46,009 bases of DNA from Acholeplasmataceae bacterium (lineage in GTDB: Bacteria; Bacillota_I; Bacilli_A; Acholeplasmatales; Acholeplasmataceae). A program made the position numbers and the translations under genes. This document shows positions 26,920-35,528 of this stretch, piece after piece. Every line of letters begins with the position of its first letter. The stretch's first letter is position 1. Where the stretch lies: positions 1 through 46,009 of the forward strand of contig WOZH01000005.1 of NCBI GenBank assembly GCA_011620375.1. The letters are read 5' to 3'. The notes beneath the pieces were generated by a model, which saw only the letters and a program-made list of their open reading frames with translations, was not told the DNA's origin and ran no database searches.

Positions 26920-27945
26920 TTATATAATTTCTTTGGTCGATTGTCTTCGCACAAGTTTGACCGGTAATTTTGTAATTTCATCAAATGATCGCTCGGGATG
27001 CTCAATCAAACTAATTAGTAATTTTGCTGCCGTTTCACCCAGTAATTCTCTATCTTGTGCAATTGTCGTTAAAGGCGGTGTGAAATGTTTAGCAAATGCA
27101 ATATCATCATAACCAATGATTTGAATATCTTCAGGAACCTTATATCCGAGTTCAATCGTTCGCTTCATGACACCTAATGCAAGATCATCAGATGATACGA
27201 CAATCACTTCTGGTTTTTCATGTGATTGATCTAACAACTCACTTGTTGCATTATATCCACTGGTATAACCAAAGGATTCAGCAAAAATGGTTTCATGAAC
27301 GAGTTCTATACCATAATCTTTCGCATAATGATTGACGTGTTCTACACGTTCAACAAACGCTTTTGATGTTTTAGGTCCGGATATATAAGCAATTTTGCTT
27401 TTTTTAAGTTCATCTTTAATATATGCTAGTGTCAGTTTAATGCCCTGTTCGTTATCCGAAATCACCGTATGCAATCCTGGCACGACCATATCGTTTGATA
27501 TACAAGGAATATCTGCATTGATCAGCTCAGTAAGACCTTCATCATCATAGTTACCAACGACGATATATACACCATCAACACGCTTATTCATACACCATTG
27601 GTAATAAGACAGTTCATGTTGTCCAATTTGTTTAACAATGAAAGAAAGTTCATATCCTTTTTTTTCAACGTATGTTTTGAAATGCTGCAAAATACTTGAA
27701 AAGAAAGAGTGTTCCAATCCAACATCCGATTCTTCCGTGAAAACAACACCGATTGAATATGTGCGTTTGCTCTTTAGCATTCGTGCACTTGTTGTGGGGA
27801 CATACCCGACCGTTTTGATATGCCTTAAAACACGTTCCCTCGTCGCTTCAGAAACATGGCCGGTGCCATTAATAACCTTGGATATTGTGCCCGGTGCTAA
27901 ATTCAATTCTTTTGCAATCGTATAGATTGTTCTCTTTTTAGTCAT
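26920..27945 (-). CDS. LacI-family regulator of the glucan locus
   Basis: A 341-residue repressor-type protein. The helix-turn-helix IYTIAKELNLAPGTISKVING is at the N-terminus, followed by the hinge ARMLKSKR and a periplasmic-binding-like effector domain. ATG at 27945 is preferred to the upstream TTG (27963), since it gives the usual LacI start and an 8-base overlap with the GH16 stop. It lies between the GH94/GH16 genes and the uptake operon, next to sites of the GAAATCGGTTTC type that it probably binds. The effector is likely a laminari-oligosaccharide, by inference. Confidence 0.9.
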   Translation of the reverse strand: MTKKRTIYTIAKELNLAPGTISKVINGTGHVSEATRERVLRHIKTVGYVPTTSARMLKSKRTYSIGVVFTEESDVGLEHSFFSSILQHFKTYVEKKGYELSFIVKQIGQHELSYYQWCMNKRVDGVYIVVGNYDDEGLTELINADIPCISNDMVVPGLHTVISDNEQGIKLTLAYIKDELKKSKIAYISGPKTSKAFVERVEHVNHYAKDYGIELVHETIFAESFGYTSGYNATSELLDQSHEKPEVIVVSSDDLALGVMKRTIELGYKVPEDIQIIGYDDIAFAKHFTPPLTTIAQDRELLGETAAKLLISLIEHPERSFDEITKLPVKLVRRQSTKEII

Positions 27946-28678
27946 TTGAATCAACTCTTTCAAATACTTTTACTGATTTTATTAGAAATTCAACTGGGAA
28001 AATGGTATCATCGATTACGCCACCCCAATTACCACCTATCGCTAAATTAAGTATCAGATAAAATGGTTGATCAAATGGCCATTCACGATCAGTATCACCA
28101 ATTTCTTTTTTAAACGTTATAACTTTTTCATGATCAAAAGTGAACGTTATTTGCTGTTCTTGCCATTCGATACCATAGGTGTGAAATTCATCGGTTACCC
28201 TTTGATTTTCAATCACATAAGTTGGATGATTGCATAACTTGTGGTTATAGGTATCCGAATGAAGAGAGAAATGGACGTGACCATGATTTTTACCAACATG
28301 CTCCATAACATCAATTTCACCACATAACGGCCAACCGACTCTTTTAATATTTTCACCAAGTAGCCATATGGCAGGCCATGTACCGTTTCCGGCTGGTAAT
28401 TTAGCTTCAACTTCTAGTTTCCCATATTTGATATGTTGTTTTTTATAGGTTACCAATTTGCCAGAAGTGTAATGACGATGTTCATATTCTTCTTTCAATC
28501 CTACTATGTGCAGCATCCCGTCTTTTACATAAACATTTTCTAAATGGTCCGTGTAATATTGATCCTCATTATTACCAAACCCTTGGCCACCCTTTTGAAT
28601 GTCCCAAATCCGATCGTCGGGCTTGCCATTTATTTTGAATTGATCTTCCCAAAGTAACCGATACATATTTAACCTCAT
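27938..28678 (-). CDS. Cytoplasmic GH16 β-1,3-glucanase (laminarinase)
   Basis: A 246-residue GH16 domain alone, without signal peptide or lipobox, so it acts in the cytoplasm. GEIDVMEHVG holds E121 (nucleophile), D123 and E126 (acid/base). WPAIWLLG and IGGNWGG match the secreted GH16 of this locus, suggesting a duplicated gene that lost or gained export. It should trim long imported glucans before phosphorolysis. ATG at 28678 overlaps the cupin stop by one base; M5 (28666), with GAGG close by, is an alternative start. Confidence 0.9.
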   Translation of the reverse strand: MRLNMYRLLWEDQFKINGKPDDRIWDIQKGGQGFGNNEDQYYTDHLENVYVKDGMLHIVGLKEEYEHRHYTSGKLVTYKKQHIKYGKLEVEAKLPAGNGTWPAIWLLGENIKRVGWPLCGEIDVMEHVGKNHGHVHFSLHSDTYNHKLCNHPTYVIENQRVTDEFHTYGIEWQEQQITFTFDHEKVITFKKEIGDTDREWPFDQPFYLILNLAIGGNWGGVIDDTIFPVEFLIKSVKVFERVDSND

Positions 28679-29070
28679 CAGCGAATAACTCCTCTTTGCT
28701 CATCTGAGAGATAAACACGATGAGAATTATAATCCGCTGTACTTTCTTCTTCGACTAAAACTATTTTTGCATCCTTGGATATACGATGTGCGTGATAGAC
28801 ACCTTTAAGCACACGATAAATTCGTTGTGGTTCTAGATCAATGATTTGAAATTCTTTTGATGTTGGATCATTGTTTTTAAAAAATGCCATTCTACAGTTA
28901 CCTTCAATGAGAATAAATGCTTCGTCAGTCTCATAGTGGCATTCTAAATAGTCAATATCGCTGCTATCTATCGCTTCGACATATTCTAATGTTGCAACTC
29001 GCCAATTATTAAAATTAAATAATTTTTTATATCCATTTTGAGAAAACTCATATCTTTCATAATATTTCAT
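28678..29070 (-). CDS. Small cupin protein of the glucan operon
   Basis: A 130-residue single-domain cupin. HYETDEAFILIEGN (about 45-58) and YRVLKGVYHAHRI are the two cupin motifs; the histidines and E could hold a metal. ATG at 29070 is chosen over TTG (29073), with GAGGTG upstream; the gene overlaps the GH94 end by 14 bases. The role is unknown: a sugar-binding or sugar-isomerising accessory of oligosaccharide breakdown is possible. Confidence 0.7.
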   Translation of the reverse strand: MKYYERYEFSQNGYKKLFNFNNWRVATLEYVEAIDSSDIDYLECHYETDEAFILIEGNCRMAFFKNNDPTSKEFQIIDLEPQRIYRVLKGVYHAHRISKDAKIVLVEEESTADYNSHRVYLSDEQRGVIR

Positions 29071-31525
29071 CAAGATACACCTCTACATTATTTCCAATTG
29101 TTTTAAATTTATTGTGTACTTCTCTACCATCGACTACGATTTTAGCTATCTTATACTGCCCAAAAGATAAGTTTTTCTGATTGATATATGTAATATGGAC
29201 AAGATGGTTGAAGATGATTGTATGAATGCTTGCTTTCCCATCAATAAAATCTTCATTGATGAGTTTTGGTTTAAATGATAATATACCTAGATTAAATGAT
29301 AATCCAAACACTTCATCTCTTAATAACTTCAAAAACCAACTAGCACTGCCAGTTAAGTATGGATACATGCCGATACCTTTTTCTGTGAAATATTCAGGAA
29401 TACCTAGCAAGACACCACTTTCTTGTTTTTGTGCTTGTCTAAGTAGGGTAAAGGCAGCTTCATGTCCATCGGAAACAAGATTATATTGGTATAGTCCATA
29501 AGCGTACATCACATTCATGTGAGAGAAAATCGCGCCGTTTTCTTTATGGTTATACGCAAATCCGTAAGCTCTTCCCATATGTGCATTATCATATTTACTA
29601 TTCAAATGATAACCACCAATTGTTTCTTCAAACAAAAGTTCCCTAATTCTTCGCGACAATATTTTCGCTTGATTATCAGAAGCAGTTTTCGACAATAATG
29701 CCATTGCTTGTCCCGTAAGACATGCCGTATCTTTTGAATCAAATAACTTGCCACATTCATCATAGTAACTTTGAAAACGGTCGTCTTCAAAAGTATTTTT
29801 TAATCTATCTACCATTAATATGGCTTGTTTTCGCATAATTTGACTAACATATGTGGAATCTAAGATGACCAATTGCTTGTCAAATTGTGCGACATCATCA
29901 AAAAACGTCTTAATATTTACTGTGCCATCTATTAAACCCTTTAATGCCTTGAACACAACAATTTCTTGTTGGTTACTTCGTTCGATGAGGTCAGCAAGAA
30001 CAAATACATTGTTTGTATACATATGTGTGAATGCAATGGTTTCACCTAGCTCTTTAGCCATGTCGTTGCCATCGTTCCAATCGGCATCCTCAAGTCTAGT
30101 AAAGCCGTGCATACCACGATGATTGAATCCTACTAAGTTTTCTAGTAACAAATGTTCAAGTATGGTACCTTCATAATCAATGATTGGCACTATTTGTCTT
30201 ATTTGATGCGTATAATGGGTAAATTGGTCATGGAAATACGGTACTTTTCTATTAAGGAAATCCATATCTCCAGTTTCATCCAAGTATTGTTTTACAGTCC
30301 ATAATGGCCATACCCCATGATCAGACCATACACGAACGATTTTGTTTCTATCAGCTAAAAATTCACCTGGTTTGTCACCAATGATTGTTGCATTTGAACC
30401 ATCAAGCCTTAAACCTTGAAAATTCCCTTCAAGTAGATCTGCCACGTGATCGTCACCCATCATAATGAGTGACAACAAATCCTGCCATAAATCACGCCAT
30501 CCTTTACCTCCTTTACCATAATCATGATGAGGTAAAAATGAATTACCATAATATCTGCGTAGTAATGGTTGAATAACCATCCAGTTTACTCGATCACTCA
30601 ACGCTTGATTACCGATTGAAAATGAAAGTTTACGGGCATACGAACTGAATTCATCTTTAACCTTGTTTAATCCTTTTGCAAATCCTTGATGATTGAGATA
30701 TGTTTGTTGCATAGCATCAACATCTTCTGTTTCAGTTATCGCTATACCACAGTAAAGTGTCACCGATGCTCCCGGTTCTAGCATAACACTTTCAAATTGG
30801 ATACCGCCCATTGCTTCATAACCATTAATTGTATACGGCGCTTCAACAATATTATTTAATCCTCTAGGGAAAGCAATACTGCCGTTTGCGATGAATTGCT
30901 TAATCGTTGGAATATATCCAGCTATTTTTAATTGACTATTTGCCATCATATGATAAGAAGTATGATTTGTCCGATGTCCATGTTCATCAAACTGCATCGT
31001 CGGTTTAACGCTGATTCTGCCCTGTGTTACATATATACGATTGAAGAGTGACGTCACATGGCGATGGTCGCGGATGTGATCAGCGCTTTTCGCGTATAGC
31101 GGAATAGCCGTTGTGATTTTGAGTTTTTGGGGTTTGGAAGATTGATTAGTATATATCACTTGATGCACTTCAAACGGATAATCAGCAGCAACATAACTGG
31201 TCGTTTCAATGTTATATAATGATTGACTTCTAGACACTCTTTGATATAGCAAATCTACTTCTAATGTGACTTTATCATCTTGCTGTCTCTCTGTCATACC
31301 ATTTAGAAAGTAAGACGTATGATTTATTTCAAAAATAACATTTCGATTTAAACCGTGCATGTATAAACCTAATTCAGATATTGGTTCTAAAGCAAAACGG
31401 TGTTGATCGCGTTTCACGTCACCTGCCATAAACGGTGAAATTGATGATCTCATACCATACTTATTGAACAAAGGAAAATAATAGCCTTGATTACCCTTTA
31501 ATTGAATGATCTGTTTGTAAGCCAT
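29057..31525 (-). CDS. GH94 β-glucoside phosphorylase, probably laminaribiose phosphorylase
   Basis: An 822-residue cytoplasmic GH94 enzyme. GGKGWRDLWQD (339-349) and EDADWNDGNDM (479-489) are family signatures; the ADWNDG block carries the general acid (D482 or D485). The size fits disaccharide phosphorylases. A laminaribiose phosphorylase of GH94 is known from Acholeplasma laidlawii, and the surrounding laminarinases favour β-1,3 specificity; cellobiose cannot be excluded from sequence. Products would be glucose 1-phosphate and glucose, saving ATP. It is the first gene of GH94-cupin-GH16-LacI; AGGAG precedes ATG. Confidence 0.85.
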   Translation of the reverse strand: MAYKQIIQLKGNQGYYFPLFNKYGMRSSISPFMAGDVKRDQHRFALEPISELGLYMHGLNRNVIFEINHTSYFLNGMTERQQDDKVTLEVDLLYQRVSRSQSLYNIETTSYVAADYPFEVHQVIYTNQSSKPQKLKITTAIPLYAKSADHIRDHRHVTSLFNRIYVTQGRISVKPTMQFDEHGHRTNHTSYHMMANSQLKIAGYIPTIKQFIANGSIAFPRGLNNIVEAPYTINGYEAMGGIQFESVMLEPGASVTLYCGIAITETEDVDAMQQTYLNHQGFAKGLNKVKDEFSSYARKLSFSIGNQALSDRVNWMVIQPLLRRYYGNSFLPHHDYGKGGKGWRDLWQDLLSLIMMGDDHVADLLEGNFQGLRLDGSNATIIGDKPGEFLADRNKIVRVWSDHGVWPLWTVKQYLDETGDMDFLNRKVPYFHDQFTHYTHQIRQIVPIIDYEGTILEHLLLENLVGFNHRGMHGFTRLEDADWNDGNDMAKELGETIAFTHMYTNNVFVLADLIERSNQQEIVVFKALKGLIDGTVNIKTFFDDVAQFDKQLVILDSTYVSQIMRKQAILMVDRLKNTFEDDRFQSYYDECGKLFDSKDTACLTGQAMALLSKTASDNQAKILSRRIRELLFEETIGGYHLNSKYDNAHMGRAYGFAYNHKENGAIFSHMNVMYAYGLYQYNLVSDGHEAAFTLLRQAQKQESGVLLGIPEYFTEKGIGMYPYLTGSASWFLKLLRDEVFGLSFNLGILSFKPKLINEDFIDGKASIHTIIFNHLVHITYINQKNLSFGQYKIAKIVVDGREVHNKFKTIGNNVEVYLDEIL

Positions 31526-31542
31526 TTTAACTCCTACATAAA

Positions 31543-31554
31543 GAAATCGGTTTC
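31543..31554 (-). promoter_or_regulatory. LacI-type operator (GAAATCGGTTTC), GH94 promoter
   Basis: The site lies immediately downstream of the predicted GH94 transcription start and is identical to the site at 26857-26868. Confidence 0.6.
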
Positions 31555-31563
31555 CTACTATTT

Positions 31564-31591
31564 ATTATATCGTAACTTTTAAATTTGTAAA
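31564..31591 (-). promoter_or_regulatory. Promoter of the GH94-cupin-GH16-LacI operon
   Basis: On the minus strand TTTACA (31591-31586), a 16-base spacer and TATAAT (31569-31564), with the start near 31557. A cre-like TGTAAGCGTTTTAA (31623-31610) lies about 20 bases upstream of the -35. Confidence 0.6.
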
Positions 31592-31626
31592 GTCTTTTTT
31601 AAAAAATATTTAAAACGCTTACAAAA

Positions 31627-31652
31627 AAAGCGGTTCATGCAAACACGCTTCA
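31627..31652 (-). terminator. Terminator after the GH30 gene
   Basis: On the minus strand AAGCG pairs with CGCTT and GTT with AAC around a short loop with one bulge, followed by TTTTTTT. It lies about 20 bases beyond the GH30 stop and separates the GH30 operon from the GH94 promoter. Confidence 0.55.
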
Positions 31653-31670
31653 TTTTTAATTTATTAAAAA

Positions 31671-32993
31671 TTAGAGAATAACTGTATTGATACTATGCTT
31701 GTGACAAGAGATTGTTAAGTGGTCTATGAAACCTGTCACGTCAACATTATAATCTTTTTCTGTTTCATTCATGAGCACTAGTACGATGCCATCATTCGGA
31801 TTTTTAAATGCAACATAGTAAATGTCATTGGTTCCTTCAGTTAATAATTGAACAGCACCTGGTTTGATATATTTAGAGAACTGTCCGATATAATAGTATG
31901 AAGGGTTTTTAATTATTTCTTCAGCAAATATTTTTAACATAATGGGTGATGAACATAAGTTGTTCACATGATTTGGTCCACCCGTGTCATCCAAAACTAA
32001 ATTCCAATCAATAAACCCTTCATTAAAGTTTTTTAAATCGTGTATTATATTTCGTCCGTATCTTTCACCCACAGCATATTCATGAAAGTGAGGTCCGCCT
32101 TCTTGGCAACCTTCAGTAAATAAAAGATGTTTTTCAGGAAACAATTCATGGTGTTTTTTGACTTCATTGAATTGTTCGTTTTCATACCAGTGAAACGCCG
32201 TACCATAGGCGTATTGATAAGCTTCTTTATCACCATAAACTTCTTTTGCTCTTTGTACCATTAAATCGCGATTATGATCCCAAATATATATCTTGATGTC
32301 AGATAATCCTTCAAGTTCAAATGTTTTACCCAAAACTTTTACCAGTCTTGCTTCGTCCACGCCGTCATAAATACATGAATCCCACCGTTGGGCTGCAGCA
32401 GGTTCATTTTGCACGGTCATCATAGAAACATGACCACCAGCATTTTGATATGACTTAATGAACTTAACAATATAATCAGCCCATGTCTGATCATATTTTT
32501 GAAGCAGCTTTCCCCCTCTGATTGGTGAGTTATTATCTTTCATCCAGAATGGCGGTGTCCAGGGAGAAGCCAAAAGTTCGATTGGTTTTCCAGCAATAGC
32601 GCTCGCATCTTTGATGAATGCTAAAATTGGTTGATCGCGATCGATATGAAATGATGAAAGCGAATCATCATAATCATCAATATACAAAAAAGATGATAGG
32701 CTGAAGTCACAACCATGTATTGAAACGCGTCCGATGGTATATCCTATACCCTCTTCGGGATCGAAATAGGCTTTAATCACTTTTAAGCGTTCATCTTTGT
32801 TCACACGATTCAAATTATAGGCTGAACTTTCAGTAAATGCACCACCAAATCCTAAGATGGTTTGACCCGTATTTTTAGTTACATTAATGCGTACGTGTTC
32901 AAATGATGCTTCGACGCGTTGATTGACAAGTTTTAGCCATTCATTGGCCCCTTTACGTGTTCTAATAATTTGCATAACATGCTCTCTTTTCAT
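31671..32993 (-). CDS. GH30 β-glucanase or β-glucosidase, cytoplasmic
   Basis: A 440-residue GH30 enzyme. GFGGAFTESSA (48-58), the acid/base in TVQNEP (E197) and the nucleophile in FTEG (E294) are present, with a short β-sandwich at the end. No signal peptide, so it works inside the cell. Known GH30 members of this layout include β-1,6-glucanases and β-glucosidases. In a β-1,3-glucan locus a debranching role on β-1,6 side chains of laminarin-type glucan is likely, by inference. ATG at 32975 (M7), with AAGAGAG upstream, may be the true start. Confidence 0.85.
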   Translation of the reverse strand: MKREHVMQIIRTRKGANEWLKLVNQRVEASFEHVRINVTKNTGQTILGFGGAFTESSAYNLNRVNKDERLKVIKAYFDPEEGIGYTIGRVSIHGCDFSLSSFLYIDDYDDSLSSFHIDRDQPILAFIKDASAIAGKPIELLASPWTPPFWMKDNNSPIRGGKLLQKYDQTWADYIVKFIKSYQNAGGHVSMMTVQNEPAAAQRWDSCIYDGVDEARLVKVLGKTFELEGLSDIKIYIWDHNRDLMVQRAKEVYGDKEAYQYAYGTAFHWYENEQFNEVKKHHELFPEKHLLFTEGCQEGGPHFHEYAVGERYGRNIIHDLKNFNEGFIDWNLVLDDTGGPNHVNNLCSSPIMLKIFAEEIIKNPSYYYIGQFSKYIKPGAVQLLTEGTNDIYYVAFKNPNDGIVLVLMNETEKDYNVDVTGFIDHLTISCHKHSINTVIL

Positions 32994-32995
32994 GA

Positions 32996-33724
32996 CTAAT
33001 GATTTTTTCTTTTAATAAAAAATACAACGCATCCACCAATCACGATATCAGCTATCAGAAAATAAGTGATGTCTTTTGTGACCGCTGGTTTAATATTCGT
33101 ATCTCTATCGACTAGTTCACTAATTTCTATATCTGTTAACCCAGCTGTGACATCGGTTAATGCCACTTGATCAGCTAAATGATAATCCAAAGAAAGCGTG
33201 TGAAATAGGTTACCTTGATAATCATCGATACTAATACTAATTTGTCTATCTTCAGTCATAACAAATGCACCATAGAAAAAACCATAAACATGCATGCCAT
33301 ATGTCAATGCTTCACCATCATATAATGAATTTGTTGACAATGAATCAATCGTCATCTCTGTGAGTTCATCAACGATTCGAATATTTGATGAATCATAAGT
33401 ATCATTAATATTCGTTGCATGTTGAAATGTGCCCTTATCATTCACAATCACAACCAGTTGATTCATACGGGTTTCATCTTGTTCACCGATTGCTTGATAA
33501 ACAAATATGTCAGCATCGACTAAATCTACCGATGCTTCCAAACGATAACCCAAAGATTGATATGCAATAAACTGATCAAAGTTTTCTGTTTCATGTGCAC
33601 GATTAGCAATTTCACCGAAGACAGCTATCGTTCTACTTTGTATATGCAATTGTAGTGATAACAAGATAACGATGGACAATAGCGCAACACTCGCTATACC
33701 GTAGATAATCAAGAACTTTTTCAT
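32996..33724 (-). CDS. Two-helix membrane protein with extracytoplasmic domain, unknown
   Basis: A 242-residue protein with a membrane helix at each end (about 5-25 and 218-236) and a β-rich external domain of about 190 residues rich in Asp. I recognise no family. It overlaps the S51-type gene by 4 bases (ATGA) and ends just before GH30, so it is co-transcribed with glycan genes. A sensory or glycan-binding role is possible but unsupported. Confidence 0.6.
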   Translation of the reverse strand: MKKFLIIYGIASVALLSIVILLSLQLHIQSRTIAVFGEIANRAHETENFDQFIAYQSLGYRLEASVDLVDADIFVYQAIGEQDETRMNQLVVIVNDKGTFQHATNINDTYDSSNIRIVDELTEMTIDSLSTNSLYDGEALTYGMHVYGFFYGAFVMTEDRQISISIDDYQGNLFHTLSLDYHLADQVALTDVTAGLTDIEISELVDRDTNIKPAVTKDITYFLIADIVIGGCVVFFIKRKNH

Positions 33725-34401
33725 CTCACAACGCCTTGTTTTTCATAGTATAATTTTGCGGTATTGATGACCTTAATCTTATCATGATCGACGATCAAAC
33801 AGCCATCATCCGGAATCGTATATAGCGGTTGTTTATACGCCCTAAACACACGTCGCATGCTGCTTTTTTGTTTTTTCTTTCTGCGATAGTGCACTTCCAC
33901 GAAAAACCCGGTTAATAAATCTAGTCCTTCTTGATAAGAAAACGATGGGTAGTCCGCATCCGGTGAAATGTGATAATGTTTCAATTGAATCATGGCACCA
34001 GCAGATACCCCAATATAAATCTTTTGGTGTTTGTTGATGACGTCATACAATCCTTTTTCATGGATACGATCCATCAATCTTTCCGGTGCGCCACCTGGAA
34101 AAAATAGAATGTCCGCGGTTGCTATTTTATGGATTGAATCCGCTTGATCATCATCAAAATAATGGACCCACGTGATGTCTTTTTCTGGAATGCCAAACGG
34201 TATTAATTGTTCAACAATCTTAACATAATATTGACCATCTTTTTGATAATCTAAATCATAGCGTTCTTTCGTTGGATATTGTGAATCGAAAAACGACAAA
34301 CAGATTGCTGTAACTTTCATGCCTGGTTTAATATATGTTTCTAAAGCGGGTTTAATTTTGGGATGAATCAAATGACTTCTACTCATTAAAATATTAATCA
34401 T
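33721..34401 (-). CDS. Peptidase S51 / class I glutamine amidotransferase-like protein
   Basis: A 226-residue cytoplasmic protein. FFPGGAPERLM (100-110) and GVSAGAM (131-137; S133 as nucleophile) are the signatures of the S51 dipeptidase E group. The start MINILMSR at 34401 is chosen for its ATGA overlap with the esterase stop and its match to the start usual for this group; an ATG at 34443 would add 14 residues. A basic insert RRKKKQK near 185 is odd. Its role in a glucan operon is unclear. Confidence 0.75.
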   Translation of the reverse strand: MINILMSRSHLIHPKIKPALETYIKPGMKVTAICLSFFDSQYPTKERYDLDYQKDGQYYVKIVEQLIPFGIPEKDITWVHYFDDDQADSIHKIATADILFFPGGAPERLMDRIHEKGLYDVINKHQKIYIGVSAGAMIQLKHYHISPDADYPSFSYQEGLDLLTGFFVEVHYRRKKKQKSSMRRVFRAYKQPLYTIPDDGCLIVDHDKIKVINTAKLYYEKQGVVR

Positions 34402-35135
34402 GACATATGCCGTTGCAAAAACAATCTTGCCAAATTCACCCATTCATGTAAATATCCATATTCATTCAAAAACGCTTCTACCGTATTTTCAGTAAATGCT
34501 ACTTCAGCCGTAGCCACTGATATGCCATGTCTTCCTTTTGGAAAAAGATGCGCCTCAACAGGCACTTGATGTTCATGGAGCGCATCGACTAAAACCAGTG
34601 CATTACCCACGGGAACAACCGCATCATCTACGGTGTGGAATATGAAAATTGGTGGTATTTTATCATGTACATGCATTTCCAAAGACACTTCACTTATGAT
34701 GTCTTCTTGGTATGTTTCACCCAATAAACGCTTTAAGCTATCGATATGTTGAATACTTTGACGAACAGAAACAACAGCATAGCACAATATACCCGATGCA
34801 AAATAATCATGATATTTCTCAAGCAACATCAGCGCTAGATGACCACCAGCAGAAAAACCAATGATGTGGATGTTATTAATCAATGGATCACTTTTAAGAG
34901 CTTGCAATAAAAGTAAACCTTCTTTATGGATTTCAGGATACAGCAGTATTGTTTCACGATATTGGTAAACACACGTATGAAGCCCTAAATCAGAAAATGC
35001 ATCAGCAACGGGTTGCGCTTCTCTAGGTGATGCAAATGCATAACCTCCACCTGGTAATATTAATAATACATCGCGTTTTTTCTGGTCAAAATATTCAATT
35101 GTCGCATAATTTTTTGATGGTAACTTTACATTCAT
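34398..35135 (-). CDS. α/β-hydrolase, acetyl-esterase-like
   Basis: A 245-residue cytoplasmic α/β-hydrolase. The oxyanion stretch is LPGGGYAF, the nucleophile elbow GFSAGGH (S95), the acid HTVDDAVVP (D171) and the base KGRHG (H203). It resembles small acetyl-xylan-type esterases and would remove acetyl groups from imported sugars. ATG at 35135 is chosen over 35219, which lies upstream of the predicted promoter, and has GGAGAG before it. It heads the four-gene operon ending in GH30. Confidence 0.85.
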   Translation of the reverse strand: MNVKLPSKNYATIEYFDQKKRDVLLILPGGGYAFASPREAQPVADAFSDLGLHTCVYQYRETILLYPEIHKEGLLLLQALKSDPLINNIHIIGFSAGGHLALMLLEKYHDYFASGILCYAVVSVRQSIQHIDSLKRLLGETYQEDIISEVSLEMHVHDKIPPIFIFHTVDDAVVPVGNALVLVDALHEHQVPVEAHLFPKGRHGISVATAEVAFTENTVEAFLNEYGYLHEWVNLARLFLQRHMS

Positions 35136-35166
35136 TATAATCTCTCCATATCTCAGTACTATTATT

Positions 35167-35210
35167 ATTATAAACCATCTCATGTTGTATTTGTCAAAAA
35201 AGTCGGTTTC
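35167..35210 (-). promoter_or_regulatory. Promoter and LacI-type site of the esterase-GH30 operon
   Basis: On the minus strand TTGACA (35197-35192) and TATAAT (35172-35167) have a long 19-base spacer. GAAACCGACTTT (35210-35199), a variant of the glucan-locus operator, abuts the -35. Confidence 0.45.
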
Positions 35211-35309
35211 ACAGTTCATGTGATTTCAATAATTGTTCATGATGTTATATAATGAGGTTAGACATAAAAGGTGAAAGGAGCGTATACATTAATTTGTATA
35301 AAAATAATA

Positions 35310-35498
35310 ATGGATACTGCTGAAAAGAAACTTGCTGCTTTAAAAAAAGCAATTGATCAACGGTTACAATCACTTTACAAAGTAGAGGAAACCGAAAAAT
35401 CTAACGAAACAAAAACGTTAGAATACTTGATGTGTATTATTGAAATTGATAATGATGATGAATACGCAACTAAATGCTTAAGAAAGATTTATTGGTAA
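35310..35498 (+). CDS. Small hypothetical helical protein
   Basis: A 62-residue, highly charged, probably helical protein beginning MDTAEKKLAALKK. ATG at 35310 lacks a ribosome site. A GTG at 35271 would add 13 residues, but an AAAGGAG (35274-35280) then falls inside the gene; an ATT at 35292 is a third option. A -10 TATAAT lies at 35248-35253. It ends at a strong terminator, which supports a real transcript. Function unknown. Confidence 0.5.
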   Translation: MDTAEKKLAALKKAIDQRLQSLYKVEETEKSNETKTLEYLMCIIEIDNDDEYATKCLRKIYW

Positions 35499-35528
35499 AA
35501 AAAGGCGATCGTTTGGATCGCCATTTTT
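35497..35528. terminator. Bidirectional terminator
   Basis: GGCGATC (35504-35510) and GATCGCC (35516-35522) form a perfect 7-bp stem with a 5-base loop, preceded by seven A and followed by seven T. It serves the small + strand gene and the convergent permease gene. Confidence 0.85.
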
